A stretch of DNA of 64,000 nucleotides. It comes from an uncultured Opitutia bacterium. GTDB taxonomy: Bacteria > Verrucomicrobiota > Verrucomicrobiia > Opitutales > Opitutaceae. Location: contig CAIMFY010000101.1 in NCBI GenBank assembly GCA_903840415.1, positions 1 to 64,000 of the forward strand, read 5' to 3'. A model generated the notes under the pieces. The model was given only the letters and a program-made list of their open reading frames with translations, did no database searches and was not told the DNA's origin. Positions 26,408 through 34,544 of this stretch are shown piece by piece (position 1 is the stretch's first letter; the number at the start of each line of letters is the position of its first letter). Position numbers and translations under genes: made by a program.

Positions 26408-29400
26408 GCGCAGCACCCACGCCGGCGCCGCGCGGCCTCGCCGGCCGGCTCGCGGCCGCGGTTACCAATTCGCGCCTCACGCCACTCGCCGTCGTGGCGT
26501 CGCTGCTACTCGGCGCGTTCGCGGTGCTGCTGCTCCCACGCGAAGAAGAGCCGCAAATCAAGGTGCCGATGATCGATGTCACCGTCGCGATGCCGGGCGC
26601 AACCGCGCACGAAGTCGAGAATCGCGTGACGCGCCCAATGGAAAAACTCCTCTGGGAAGTCCCCGGCGTCGAATACCTCTACTCCAGCTCCAGCCCCGGC
26701 AGTGGTCAGACGATCGTGCGGTTCAAAGTCGGTTCCGATCTCGAGCAAAGCCTCGTGCGGCTAAACCAAAAACTTCAGCAGCACTTCGACCTCATCCCGC
26801 CCGGCGCGAGCCAGCCCATCGTGAAACCCCGCGGCATCGACGACGTGCCGATCCTTGCGCTCACGCTGCACAGCCGCACCGCCGATCACTTCACGCTCCG
26901 CCGGCTCGCCGCGCAACTCGACGACGCGATCAAGTCGCTGCCGGAAGTCGCCGAAACCAACCTGATCGGCGGCACTCGTCGCGTCGTGCGAATCGAACCT
27001 CAACCCGTCGCCCTTGCCGCCCATGGTCTCACCTTCGAATCGCTGGCCGCCGCGCTCGCCGGTGCCAACGCCCGCACCCAGGCCGGCGCCATCGCCACCG
27101 CCGACCGTTCGGTGCTTGTGGAGACCGGGCCGTTTCTCCGCGATGCGCGTGAAGTCGGTGCCGTCGTGGTCGCGGCACCCGAACAGAAGCCCGTTTACCT
27201 CCGCGATGTGGCCGCGGTGGTTGACGGACCCGAGGAGCCAGCCGACTACGTCCTCTTCGGGAATGGCGGCGTCAGCGCGACCGACGAGGAAGCCGCGGTC
27301 ACGCTCAGCGTCGCGAAACGACCGGGCGCCAACGCCATCACCGTGGTCGAGCGCGTGCTGCACAACGTCGCCGCGTTGCGCGGCGTGCTGCTGCCCGCAG
27401 ATGTCACGGTGACGATCACCCGTAACTACGGGGCGACCGCGAGCGAGAAGTCCAACGAACTCCTCCTGCACATGGGCATCGCCGTCTTCGGCGTGACGCT
27501 GCTCATCCTCGTGTTTCTCGGCTGGCGCGAGTCGCTCGTCGTGCTGCTCGCGATCCCAGTCACGCTTGGGCTCACGCTGCTCGTTTTCTACCTCTACGGC
27601 TACACGCTTAACCGCATCACGCTCTTCGCGCTGATCTTCTCGGTCGGCATTCTGGTGGACGATGCGATCGTCGTCGTCGAAAACATCGTGCGCCACTCGC
27701 GCCTGCCGTCATCGCGCGGCCGACCGTTGCGCGACATCGCCATCGAGGCCGTCGAAGAAGTGGGCAACCCCACCATCGTCGCGACCTGGGCCGTGATTGC
27801 GGCGGTGCTGCCGATGGCGTTCGTTGGCGGGCTGATGGGGCCCTACATGCGGCCGATTCCGATCGGCGCGAGCGCAGCGATGATGTTCTCTCTCGCCGTC
27901 GCGTTTGTCGTTACGCCGTGGGCCGCGCTGCGGGTGCTCGGTCGGCAAACGCCGCATCTCACCGCCGGCCGCGCGGCCGAATTCGACGAGCGCGAGCCCG
28001 ATACGTTTTTCACGCGGCTTTACCATCGCATCATGGAGCCACTCATCGCGCAGCCACGCTGGCGCTGGACATTTCTCGGTGTGGTGGCGCTGCTCACACT
28101 GGCGGCGTTTGCCCTTGTGCCCCTCGGCCGCGTGCAGGTGAAGATGCTGCCGTTCGACAACAAGTCGGAGTTCCAGCTCATCCTCAATATGCCCGAGGGC
28201 AGCACGCTCGAGCACACCGCTGCCGTCGCGCGCGAACTCGCCGCTGCCGTTCGCACCGAACCCGAAGTGAGCAACTACCAAATCTACGCGGGCACCGCGG
28301 CACCGTTCAATTTTAACGGACTCGTCCGCCACTACTTTCAGCGCCGCGGCGCCAATATCGCCGATGTGCAAGTCAACCTGCTCCCGAAAGACGAGCGCCG
28401 AGCACAAAGCCACGACATCGCCGTGCGCGTCCGACCGCGGCTCGCGGCCATCGTCGCAAAATATGGCGCCCGCATCGCGGTCGCCGAGGTGCCGCCCGGC
28501 CCGCCGGTGCTCCAGACGCTCGTCGCCGAAATCTACGGGCCGACCGAGGAGACTCGGCTCGCCCTTGCCATTCGCGTCCGCGAGATGTTCAAAGCCACTT
28601 CCGGCGTCGTCGACATCGATTGGTATGTCGAAGAGGAGCAGACCACCACGCAGCTCGTCGTCGATAAGGATCGCGCCGCGCTGCATGGCATCTCCGCCGA
28701 GACGATCGCGCGCACCGTGCAAACCGCCTTGAGCGGTGCGCCCGTCGGCCTGTTGCACGCGCCCGCCGAGCGCGAGGATGTGCCGCTCGTCATCCAGTTG
28801 CCCCGCACAGCCCGCGCCCGACCGGAGGATTTGCTCGCGCTGAACGTGCGTGCCGACCGCGATCCGAACGCCCCGCTCGTGCCGCTGCGCGAGCTTGTTT
28901 CCGTCCTGCACACGAAAGGCGAGCGCAACCTCTACCGCAAAAACCTGCACTCCGTCATCTACGTGACCGGCGACGTCGCAGGCGCGTTTGAGAGCCCGGT
29001 GCCGGCGATTCTCGCCATGAACCAAACCATTGCGAAAATCGATGCGCGTGAGTTTGGCGGAGCTGAGGCGAATCTCGCGGTGTTCAACATGAATCTCCCT
29101 GCCACCGACCTTGCGCCCGCGATGAAGTGGGACGGCGAGTGGCACGTCACTCTGGAGGTGTTTCGCGATATGGGCCTCGCATTTGCCGCCGTGCTCATCC
29201 TGATCTACATGCTCATGGTCGGCTGGTTCAAAAGCTACATGACTCCGTTTGTCATCATGGCAGTGATTCCGCTTTCGCTCATTGGCATTCTGCCAGCGCA
29301 CTGGATGCTCGGCGCGTTTTTCACCGCGACTTCGATGATCGGCTTCATGGCAGGCGCCGGCATCATCGTGCGCAACGCCATCATCCTCGTCGATTTTATC

Positions 29401-29658
29401 GAGCTGCGCCGCCGCGAAGGCCGGCCGCTCGCCGAAGCGGTCGTCGAGGCGGGCGCGGTGCGTTTCCGCCCGATGCTGCTCACCGCCCTCGCGGTCATCG
29501 TCGGGGCGAGCGCCATTCTTGGTGATCCGATTTTTCAGGGTCTGGCGCTTTCCCTGATGGCCGGCGAAGTCGCCTCGCTGCTCATCAGCCGCTTCGCGGT
29601 GCCCGTGCTTTACTTCATGGCCAACCGTCGCGCGGCCGAACCCGTCATCCACCCATGA
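26404..29658 (+). CDS. RND-family efflux transporter permease (AcrB/HAE-like)
   Basis: Predicted 1084 aa, the usual length. Twelve TM helices are expected. Porter-domain sequence begins [20 protein letters not shown] with [15 protein letters not shown]4 holds the proton-relay pair in [20 protein letters not shown], and the second half has [20 protein letters not shown]. The subgroup with PREEEPQI at the periplasmic entry is often found near rhodanese/ArsR genes. Substrate is unknown. It overlaps the adaptor and rhodanese genes by 4 bp each, indicating a tightly coupled operon. Confidence 0.92.
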   Translation: MSAAPTPAPRGLAGRLAAAVTNSRLTPLAVVASLLLGAFAVLLLPREEEPQIKVPMIDVTVAMPGATAHEVENRVTRPMEKLLWEVPGVEYLYSSSSPGSGQTIVRFKVGSDLEQSLVRLNQKLQQHFDLIPPGASQPIVKPRGIDDVPILALTLHSRTADHFTLRRLAAQLDDAIKSLPEVAETNLIGGTRRVVRIEPQPVALAAHGLTFESLAAALAGANARTQAGAIATADRSVLVETGPFLRDAREVGAVVVAAPEQKPVYLRDVAAVVDGPEEPADYVLFGNGGVSATDEEAAVTLSVAKRPGANAITVVERVLHNVAALRGVLLPADVTVTITRNYGATASEKSNELLLHMGIAVFGVTLLILVFLGWRESLVVLLAIPVTLGLTLLVFYLYGYTLNRITLFALIFSVGILVDDAIVVVENIVRHSRLPSSRGRPLRDIAIEAVEEVGNPTIVATWAVIAAVLPMAFVGGLMGPYMRPIPIGASAAMMFSLAVAFVVTPWAALRVLGRQTPHLTAGRAAEFDEREPDTFFTRLYHRIMEPLIAQPRWRWTFLGVVALLTLAAFALVPLGRVQVKMLPFDNKSEFQLILNMPEGSTLEHTAAVARELAAAVRTEPEVSNYQIYAGTAAPFNFNGLVRHYFQRRGANIADVQVNLLPKDERRAQSHDIAVRVRPRLAAIVAKYGARIAVAEVPPGPPVLQTLVAEIYGPTEETRLALAIRVREMFKATSGVVDIDWYVEEEQTTTQLVVDKDRAALHGISAETIARTVQTALSGAPVGLLHAPAEREDVPLVIQLPRTARARPEDLLALNVRADRDPNAPLVPLRELVSVLHTKGERNLYRKNLHSVIYVTGDVAGAFESPVPAILAMNQTIAKIDAREFGGAEANLAVFNMNLPATDLAPAMKWDGEWHVTLEVFRDMGLAFAAVLILIYMLMVGWFKSYMTPFVIMAVIPLSLIGILPAHWMLGAFFTATSMIGFMAGAGIIVRNAIILVDFIELRRREGRPLAEAVVEAGAVRFRPMLLTALAVIVGASAILGDPIFQGLALSLMAGEVASLLISRFAVPVLYFMANRRAAEPVIHP

Positions 29659-30041
29659 ATTTCCTCCAACTATTGAAATCGATGTTCCGCACCGCTCCCC
29701 ATTGTTCCCCGGCCGATTGCGCCGCCCGCGTCCGCAACGGCGAGGCGCTCCTTGTCGATGTCCGTGAACCCAGTGAGTGGACTGACGGTGTCGCGCAGGC
29801 AGCAAACCTGCTCCCGCTGAGCGATCTCACAGGCGGCCGCGCCCAGTGGAAACTATTTCTCGCGGACGCCAACGGCCGTGAAATTTTCCTCTACTGCGCC
29901 TCGGGCGGCCGCTCCGGCATGGCGGCGAAACTGCTCGTCGCCGAAGGCATCCGCGCCGCCAACACCGGCGGCCTCGGCGACTGGCTCGACGCGGGCTGGC
30001 CGATGGCCAAGCCTGCCGCCGTTCGCGAGGCGCCACGCTGA
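29655..30041 (+). CDS. Rhodanese-like sulfurtransferase (cytoplasmic)
   Basis: Predicted 128 aa, a single rhodanese domain: [20 protein letters not shown], the LPLSDL segment, and the catalytic-loop Cys in [17 protein letters not shown], then [14 protein letters not shown]. No signal peptide is evident. Carries sulfane sulfur as a Cys persulfide. The ATGA overlap with the RND gene links sulfur transfer and efflux in one operon. Confidence 0.9.
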   Translation: MNFLQLLKSMFRTAPHCSPADCAARVRNGEALLVDVREPSEWTDGVAQAANLLPLSDLTGGRAQWKLFLADANGREIFLYCASGGRSGMAAKLLVAEGIRAANTGGLGDWLDAGWPMAKPAAVREAPR

Positions 30042-30080
30042 TCCGATTTTTCCCCGCAACCACCACCCCATCACGTCCCC

Positions 30081-30293
30081 ATGAAAACCAACATTGGTTC
30101 CCTCGACCGCATCGTCCGCATCCTCGCCGGCCTCGCCATTTTTGGCGCCGGTTATTATTTCAAAAGCTGGTGGGGTCTCGTCGGCTTCGGCCCGATCTTG
30201 ACGGCCGTGATTCGGTTCTGTCCGGCGTATGTTCCGTTCGGCCTGAGCACGTGCAAGACCGAGGCCCAACCACCCGTGGAACCGCGGTCTTAA
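30081..30293 (+). CDS. DUF2892 membrane protein
   Basis: Predicted 70 aa with MKTNIGSLDRIVRILAGLAI, GAGYYFKSWWGLVGFGPILT and CPAYVPFGLSTCKT. The NxGxxDRxxRI start, two short TM helices and CPxY...STC are hallmarks of the DUF2892 family. It is the second family member in this cluster, but a different subtype from the one at 25150. Likely part of the sulfur-handling operon. Confidence 0.88.
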   Translation: MKTNIGSLDRIVRILAGLAIFGAGYYFKSWWGLVGFGPILTAVIRFCPAYVPFGLSTCKTEAQPPVEPRS

Positions 30294-30307
30294 TCCCCCT
30301 GCCTGCC

Positions 30308-30706
30308 ATGACCACGGATCTGCTCCTCACCCGCTCCTCGGCGCTGCCGCTCGAAATCGTTTGTCAGCGCCTGATCGAGGTGGCGACGAGCCACAAGTTT
30401 GGCGTGCTCGCCAACCACAACCTCCGCGAAAAAATGGAGAGCAAAGGCGTGTCCTTCGCCCGCGAGTGCCGCGTGATCGAAGTCTGCAATCCGCAGCAGG
30501 CGCAGGTCGTCCTGAATCAGGCCATTGAAATTTCCACCGCGCTGCCGTGCCGGATTTCCGTTTACGAGGAAGCCGACCGCACGATCCTCGCAACGATCAA
30601 GCCCACGATGCTGCTCACGATGTTTCACGCTCCGGGTGCCGCCGCGACCGCCCAGGACGTCGAGGACACGCTGATTCGCATCATGGAAGAAACCTGCCGC
30701 GATTGA
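30308..30706 (+). CDS. DUF302-family protein
   Basis: Predicted 132 aa, cytoplasmic by sequence. Family features are LEIVCQRLIEVATSHKFGVL, HNLREKMESKGVSF, ECRVIEVCNPQQAQVVL, ALPCRISVYEEADRTILATI and the final EDTLIRIMEE. DUF302 proteins have no established activity but recur in sulfur- and redox-related operons. It is 14 bp after the DUF2892 gene and is probably the last gene of the coupled run. Confidence 0.88.
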   Translation: MTTDLLLTRSSALPLEIVCQRLIEVATSHKFGVLANHNLREKMESKGVSFARECRVIEVCNPQQAQVVLNQAIEISTALPCRISVYEEADRTILATIKPTMLLTMFHAPGAAATAQDVEDTLIRIMEETCRD

Positions 30707-30889
30707 GTCCCGAACCAGCGGCCCAGACTCAATCCCCGCGGGGACGCACCACCGATCGGGCTTCGTGACAACAGGTCTGTCTGGGCCTAGCACACCTGCT
30801 TCTGTCATCTTGGCGCGTGCATTGTGATTTCGCCGTTTGCCGGGGGCGGTGCTAAGTTTCACGACGTTCAGCAACCCCAATTACCCGCC

Positions 30890-31600
30890 ATGAATTCGCG
30901 CCGCCTGCTGGTCTCATCACTGGCCGCCCTTGCAATCGCATCCGTCAGTTTGAGCGCTCATTCGGACGCTCCCGTCGCCCCGATTACCGCCGTGTTTGTC
31001 GATCCCAACGCTCCCGATATCGCCGACGTGCGCAAGAAGGGCGAAGATGCGATCAATCGGCTCGGTTACGCCATGGTCACCGAAGTTACGCGCGCGGTCG
31101 CCAAGGACGGCGTTGAAAACGCGGTCGATATTTCTCATCTCAAGAAGATCTCGATGACCGGCGGCCGGCTCACCGACTTGCCCAATATCACGGCGTTCAA
31201 GCGCACCAGCCTTCGCCTGCGCGATCGCGCCAATGCGCCTGATGCGGGCGATGCCCTCGCCCTGCAGCGCTTTCAGCAGGAACTCACCACCGGCACCGAG
31301 GTGCCCACCGTCTTGGTGCAGCGGATCGATCAGCCCAACGCCGCGCCGGAATGGCGCGTGTATCGCCCGTTCGGTGCGCTGCCCGTCTGCCTGAAGTGCC
31401 ACGGCGATCGCGACGAGCAATCCCCGGAACTGCGCGCCAAGCTCGACCAACTCTATCCCCTCGATCAATCTGTCGGCTATGCCGCCTCTGAGTGGCGCGG
31501 CGTCCTGCGCGTGACAGTCGACCTTATGCCTCCGCCGGCACCGCCCAAGCCGACGGCCCAACCTGCTACGGACAAAGCCACGCCCAAGAAAAAATCCTGA
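30890..31600 (+). CDS. Secreted DUF3365/Tll0287-like protein with one CxxCH haem motif
   Basis: Predicted 236 aa. The start at 30890 gives a signal peptide (RRLLVSSLAALAIASVSLS). The C-terminal half holds PVCLKCHGDRDEQS, a single CxxCH c-type haem attachment site, in the context RPFGALPVCLKCHG typical of DUF3365. The end is a Pro/Lys-rich tail. Likely a periplasmic haem-binding redox or sensor protein. A 183-bp gap (30707-30889) without a recognised gene precedes it and probably holds its own promoter. Confidence 0.82.
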   Translation: MNSRRLLVSSLAALAIASVSLSAHSDAPVAPITAVFVDPNAPDIADVRKKGEDAINRLGYAMVTEVTRAVAKDGVENAVDISHLKKISMTGGRLTDLPNITAFKRTSLRLRDRANAPDAGDALALQRFQQELTTGTEVPTVLVQRIDQPNAAPEWRVYRPFGALPVCLKCHGDRDEQSPELRAKLDQLYPLDQSVGYAASEWRGVLRVTVDLMPPPAPPKPTAQPATDKATPKKKS

Positions 31601-31623
31601 AACCCTCCTCCCACTGACCGCCC

Positions 31624-32034
31624 ATGAAAATTAGCACCACGCTCTTATCCCTGATCGCCAGCGCGACGATCGCCTTAGCCGCCGACGTCCAGAAGATCTC
31701 CCCCGCCGACGCCGCCAAACTCGTCGCTGACGGCAAGGCGGTTCTGGTCGATGTCCGCGAGCCCATGGAGTGGGCCGAGACTGGCGTCGCGGCACCCGCC
31801 GTGCTCCTCGCCAAGAGCGATTTCGACGGCGCGCAAAAACTCTGGAAGCCGTTCATCGAGAAAAACGCCGGCAAGGAAATCATCCTCTATTGTCGCTCGG
31901 GCAAACGCGCTAGCGTCGTCGCCGCCGCGCTCGCCGAAAAAGGCCTGAACGTCGCCACCGCCGGCGGCCTGCAAGACTGGATCGCCGCCAGCCTGCCCGT
32001 GCGAAAAGTCGAACCGCCAGTGCCTGGGAAATAG
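31624..32034 (+). CDS. Secreted rhodanese-like sulfurtransferase
   Basis: Predicted 136 aa with signal peptide MKISTTLLSLIASATIALAA, so periplasmic. One rhodanese domain: VLVDVREPMEWAETGVAAPA, catalytic-loop LYCRSGKRASVVAAAL, TAGGLQDWIAA. It resembles the cytoplasmic rhodanese at 29655 and follows the haem protein by 23 bp. The mobile element's target duplication begins at the last base of its TAG stop, so the transposon landed exactly at the gene end without disrupting it. Confidence 0.9.
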   Translation: MKISTTLLSLIASATIALAADVQKISPADAAKLVADGKAVLVDVREPMEWAETGVAAPAVLLAKSDFDGAQKLWKPFIEKNAGKEIILYCRSGKRASVVAAALAEKGLNVATAGGLQDWIAASLPVRKVEPPVPGK

Positions 32035-32041
32035 TCGCCTC
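32034..32041. repeat. Left target-site duplication of the IS5/TnpB element
   Basis: GTCGCCTC at 32034-32041 is repeated exactly at 34534-34541, directly outside the right inverted repeat. A ninth base (G at 32042 and 34542) also matches, so the duplication is 8 or 9 bp depending on where the element is taken to begin. Confidence 0.9.
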
Positions 32042-32056
32042 GGCCCTGTTGCATAA
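32042..32056. repeat. Left terminal inverted repeat of the transposon
   Basis: GGCCCTGTTGCATAA; matches the reverse complement of 34519-34533 at 13 of 15 positions. Confidence 0.9.
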
Positions 32057-32085
32057 ATAGCATCCCGTCCCGGAAGCCATACATG

Positions 32086-33000
32086 TCACGCGAGCGGGGT
32101 GGTGGCCGGCGTGGTCCACTGGTTGAGAATGTGGGCACGCAGCAGCGCCTCGTGTTCCTGATTGGATTCCAAGCGAGAGCGGAGCCGCTGCCCGAAAGCG
32201 GCCTTGAGGCGGTGCATGGCGGACTCGGCGAGAGAACGGCGGTGGTAGCCAACGCCCACTTTCCAATCCGGCCGCCCGAGGAAGCGCGCCTCCTCGATAG
32301 AGCGATTCCGCTCGTGCCAGTCGTCGCCGGGATGAAGCACAGCGCGTTTGCCTGGAGGCGAGATCAACTTGGCGCAATGTCGCTTGGCCGCCGCATAGCA
32401 CATCCGCCGGTCGTAAGCACCATCGCCGATGACAACGGTGCCAGGCTGCGGGCGCGCGACATCCAGCACATTGCCGAGCACCTGACAGTCATGTTTCCGG
32501 CAGGACGTGACAACGCCAGCGACCACGAGCGAAGTTGACGGGTCCACGCCGAGATGGATTTTGCGATACGTGCGTCGCTGCAGTCCATGGACGGTTGTCA
32601 GCCAAGTGCCTGGACCGCGGATTTGAAGTCCGGTGGAATCGACCACGACACACCCGCCGGCCTTCGGCCACGCGGGCAACGCGACGCCGGCTCGCCGGCG
32701 GCAGAGCGTGGACGGGTCCGGCACGGGCAGCGCCCGCAACCCGGCCAGGTCGAGCACCGAGCGCAGCAGCCCGACGGTCTGACGCAGCGGCAACCGATAC
32801 ACCTGCTGCAAGACCAGACCGAGCGCGATCACCGCCTCCGGATACACGAGTGGGCGTCCTCGCTCGCCGGAGGCGCGCGGCTGGCCCCACTTCCGATCGA
32901 GATCGTCGCCGAGGTAAACCGTGAGACTGCCGCGTTGGCGGAGCGCGAGATTATATGCTTTCCAGTGCGGAACATGCTTGCCGGAGCCGAGTCTTGTCAT
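32086..33000 (-). CDS. IS5-family DDE transposase
   Basis: Predicted 304 aa from the ATG at 33000; upstream in-frame codons run into the TnpB gene and are unlikely. The N-terminus (WKAYNLALRQRGSLTVYLGD) is typical of the IS903/IS5 group. The catalytic triad is seen as VVVDSTGLQI (Asp121), VVIGDGAYDRR (Asp193) and RRSLAESAMHRLKAAFG (Glu259). Length is full and no frameshift is seen, so it should be active. It cuts and joins the IR ends. It is divergent from TnpB with only 17 bp between start codons, the space being an 18-bp palindrome. Confidence 0.93.
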   Translation of the reverse strand: MTRLGSGKHVPHWKAYNLALRQRGSLTVYLGDDLDRKWGQPRASGERGRPLVYPEAVIALGLVLQQVYRLPLRQTVGLLRSVLDLAGLRALPVPDPSTLCRRRAGVALPAWPKAGGCVVVDSTGLQIRGPGTWLTTVHGLQRRTYRKIHLGVDPSTSLVVAGVVTSCRKHDCQVLGNVLDVARPQPGTVVIGDGAYDRRMCYAAAKRHCAKLISPPGKRAVLHPGDDWHERNRSIEEARFLGRPDWKVGVGYHRRSLAESAMHRLKAAFGQRLRSRLESNQEHEALLRAHILNQWTTPATTPLA

Positions 33001-33018
33001 AGTGTTCAAATGAACACT
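33001..33018. promoter_or_regulatory. Perfect palindrome between divergent transposase and TnpB starts
   Basis: AGTGTTCA-AA-TGAACACT: two perfect 8-bp arms with a 2-bp centre, filling the gap between the transposase ATG (33000) and the TnpB TTG (33018). It could be an operator through which one product represses both genes, or a small hairpin. Inference from symmetry and position only. Confidence 0.5.
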
Positions 33019-34496
33019 TGCGGCGCGCTGAACTAAAAGTTGAGGACGAAGCCAAAGCGGCGGCGCTGCCGCCGCAAACACTCCGTCGTCGAGTGAAGGC
33101 GTCTGGCTGCGTGCTGGTGATGCAGGAATCCGCGGCGCAGGTGCGCAACGATGCCAACGCGCCACTGCTGGCGGCGCACCACGCCCGAACGAAGCTCCCG
33201 TCGAAGATCGACCTCAAGAAAGCCCTGAAGCACACGCCTTGCGCCATCGCCATGGGGCGAGCGAAACAGGTGCAGTATGCCGTGGACGATGCCTACGCGA
33301 TGGTCGCGTCCTTCCGGAGCAACTTATTTGACTGGATCAAGGACCATTCCTCGCGTTCCGGCAAGCCGAAGCCGCCGCGGTTCTACCGCCGCGGACAGCG
33401 GGCAAGACTGCGCTTCGACTATCAGGATTTTACGGTTCTCCACGATCGCCTTTATTTCCCGGAGTCGCTCGGGCTGGGCGTGATTGCGCTCGTGGATCGG
33501 CAAGGCGAATCGCTACTCAAGCCCGGTGACAGACTGGTCGAGGTTCGCATCGAGCCCTGCCGCTCCCGGCAGTGGGTCGACGTTGACCTTGTGATCCGGC
33601 GCAAGCCCGCGCGACTGATGCCGCGCCTGCTGCTGCGCGGCAATCTCTTCGTCGACCTCGGCGTGGCTCGCCTCGTCACCTGTCTCGACGACGAAAACCT
33701 CCTCGCGTTCTTCGTCTGCGGCGGACTGGCGAAGGCGATCCTGCAACGCGGCGCCAAGTGGCACGCGCAGTTCCGCAGTGAATCCAAACTTGGCATCCGG
33801 CACGGCAAACGCCGGGCCGGGCAACTGGCGGCGCGGAGCGCCCGCCAAATGGACGACTTGATGAAGAAAGTGGCGCTGCTGGTCGTGACCTACGCGCAAG
33901 TTCATCACCTCGCCCGGGTGGTCGTCGGCCGCAACGTGGACTGGAAGCAAAACGTGGACATGGGCGCGAAGCAGAACCAACTGTTCACGTTCATCCCGCA
34001 TGCGAAGTTAATCGCCGCGCTGCGCACGAAGTGCGCCCGGGCCGGTTTAGAATTTATCGAGACGGAGGAGTCGTATACGTCCAAGACGGACCATCTCGCC
34101 CAAGAGGCGATGGGTCCGAAACCGGAGGGTTACCGCTGGCTGGGATCACGCTGCACTCGTGGCAGCTTTCGTTCCAGCGTGGGGTGTGTCCTGCAGGCGG
34201 ACGTAAATGGCTGCATCGGCCTCGGTCGAAAAGTAGGAGGCGAGGAGTGGCTGGCGGTTTTCCGCCAAAAACTCGGAACCTCTCCAGGCACAAGGCTCGT
34301 GCCTCGGAAAGTTCAGGTAAATGGAGTCGGTCCGGAATCAAATAGCCCGGCCGCCGGGACCAGGCATCCCCGCCTGCTGTCCCCCAGAACCTGGATGAAT
34401 ACGCAAGTTGCACTGGTTAAGGCCCGGCTCATCCCCGACCTCCGGTGTGTTACACCCGTAACCCGTAACCCACAGGCGTTCCCCATCGCGGCCTAA
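33018..34496 (+). CDS. tnpB: TnpB (IS605 OrfB/IS1341-like) RuvC-type nuclease
   Basis: Open for 492 codons from a TTG at 33018; the exact start is uncertain. Residues about 80-400 match the TnpB subfamily with a degenerate zinc ribbon: AKQVQYAVDDAYAMVASF, the RuvC-I strand NLFVDLGVARLVT (Asp213), and VVVGRNVDWKQNVDMGAKQ followed by NQLFTFIPHAKL. EESYTSKTDHL (Glu350-351) and the RuvC-III strand VLQADVNGCIGLGRKV (Asp395) complete the match. The usual RuvC-II Glu position is Gly304, so the EES glutamates may substitute. TnpB proteins are RNA-guided DNA nucleases. The frame beyond about residue 410 overlaps a hairpin-rich region and may not be protein-relevant. Confidence 0.82.
   Translation: MRRAELKVEDEAKAAALPPQTLRRRVKASGCVLVMQESAAQVRNDANAPLLAAHHARTKLPSKIDLKKALKHTPCAIAMGRAKQVQYAVDDAYAMVASFRSNLFDWIKDHSSRSGKPKPPRFYRRGQRARLRFDYQDFTVLHDRLYFPESLGLGVIALVDRQGESLLKPGDRLVEVRIEPCRSRQWVDVDLVIRRKPARLMPRLLLRGNLFVDLGVARLVTCLDDENLLAFFVCGGLAKAILQRGAKWHAQFRSESKLGIRHGKRRAGQLAARSARQMDDLMKKVALLVVTYAQVHHLARVVVGRNVDWKQNVDMGAKQNQLFTFIPHAKLIAALRTKCARAGLEFIETEESYTSKTDHLAQEAMGPKPEGYRWLGSRCTRGSFRSSVGCVLQADVNGCIGLGRKVGGEEWLAVFRQKLGTSPGTRLVPRKVQVNGVGPESNSPAAGTRHPRLLSPRTWMNTQVALVKARLIPDLRCVTPVTRNPQAFPIAA
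34252..34400 (+). ncRNA. Candidate omega RNA (TnpB guide RNA scaffold)
   Basis: Four perfect hairpins occur in order downstream of the RuvC-III codons: 34252-34267 (TGGCGG/CCGCCA, TTTT loop), 34286-34304 (AGGCAC/GTGCCT), 34346-34358 (CCCGG/CCGGG) and 34361-34376 (CAGGC/GCCTG). CCAGG/CCTGG (34360-34364 with 34390-34394) can close around the last one. TnpB guide RNAs are made from exactly this position, overlapping the 3' end of tnpB, with the guide being the sequence beyond the element end. The true 3' boundary, perhaps near 34395-34400, is not provable by eye. Confidence 0.5.
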
Positions 34497-34518
34497 CCGC
34501 GGCGGGTATCATCCTGGG

Positions 34519-34533
34519 TTATGCAACAAAGCC
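34519..34533. repeat. Right terminal inverted repeat of the transposon
   Basis: TTATGCAACAAAGCC; its reverse complement GGCTTTGTTGCATAA is the IS903-group end and pairs with 32042-32056. It lies about 1.5 kb farther from the transposase start than in a simple IS5-type element. Confidence 0.9.
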
Positions 34534-34541
34534 GTCGCCTC
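34534..34541. repeat. Right target-site duplication of the IS5/TnpB element
   Basis: GTCGCCTC, identical to 32034-32041. It lies just 3' of the prmB-like gene's stop codon (minus strand, ends at 34545). Confidence 0.9.
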
Positions 34542-34544
34542 GCT

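Larger units (their letters stand above)
32042..34533. mobile_element. IS5/IS903-like transposon carrying a TnpB gene
   Basis: A 2492-bp unit bounded by inverted repeats (32042-32056 and 34519-34533, 13 of 15 matching, core TGTTGCATAA). The GGCTTTGTTG-type ends are those of IS903-group IS5 elements. The flanking GTCGCCTC duplication shows that these two ends are a true transposition pair. Inside are a DDE transposase on the minus strand and a TnpB-type gene on the plus strand. A normal element of this group is about 1 kb, so roughly 1.5 kb is passenger. It sits between the stop of a rhodanese gene and the stop of the convergent prmB-like gene. Confidence 0.88.

Noticed and set aside
32554-33036. 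Plus-strand open frame opposite the transposase
   Set aside because: It has no recognisable domain and lies wholly antisense to the intact DDE transposase.
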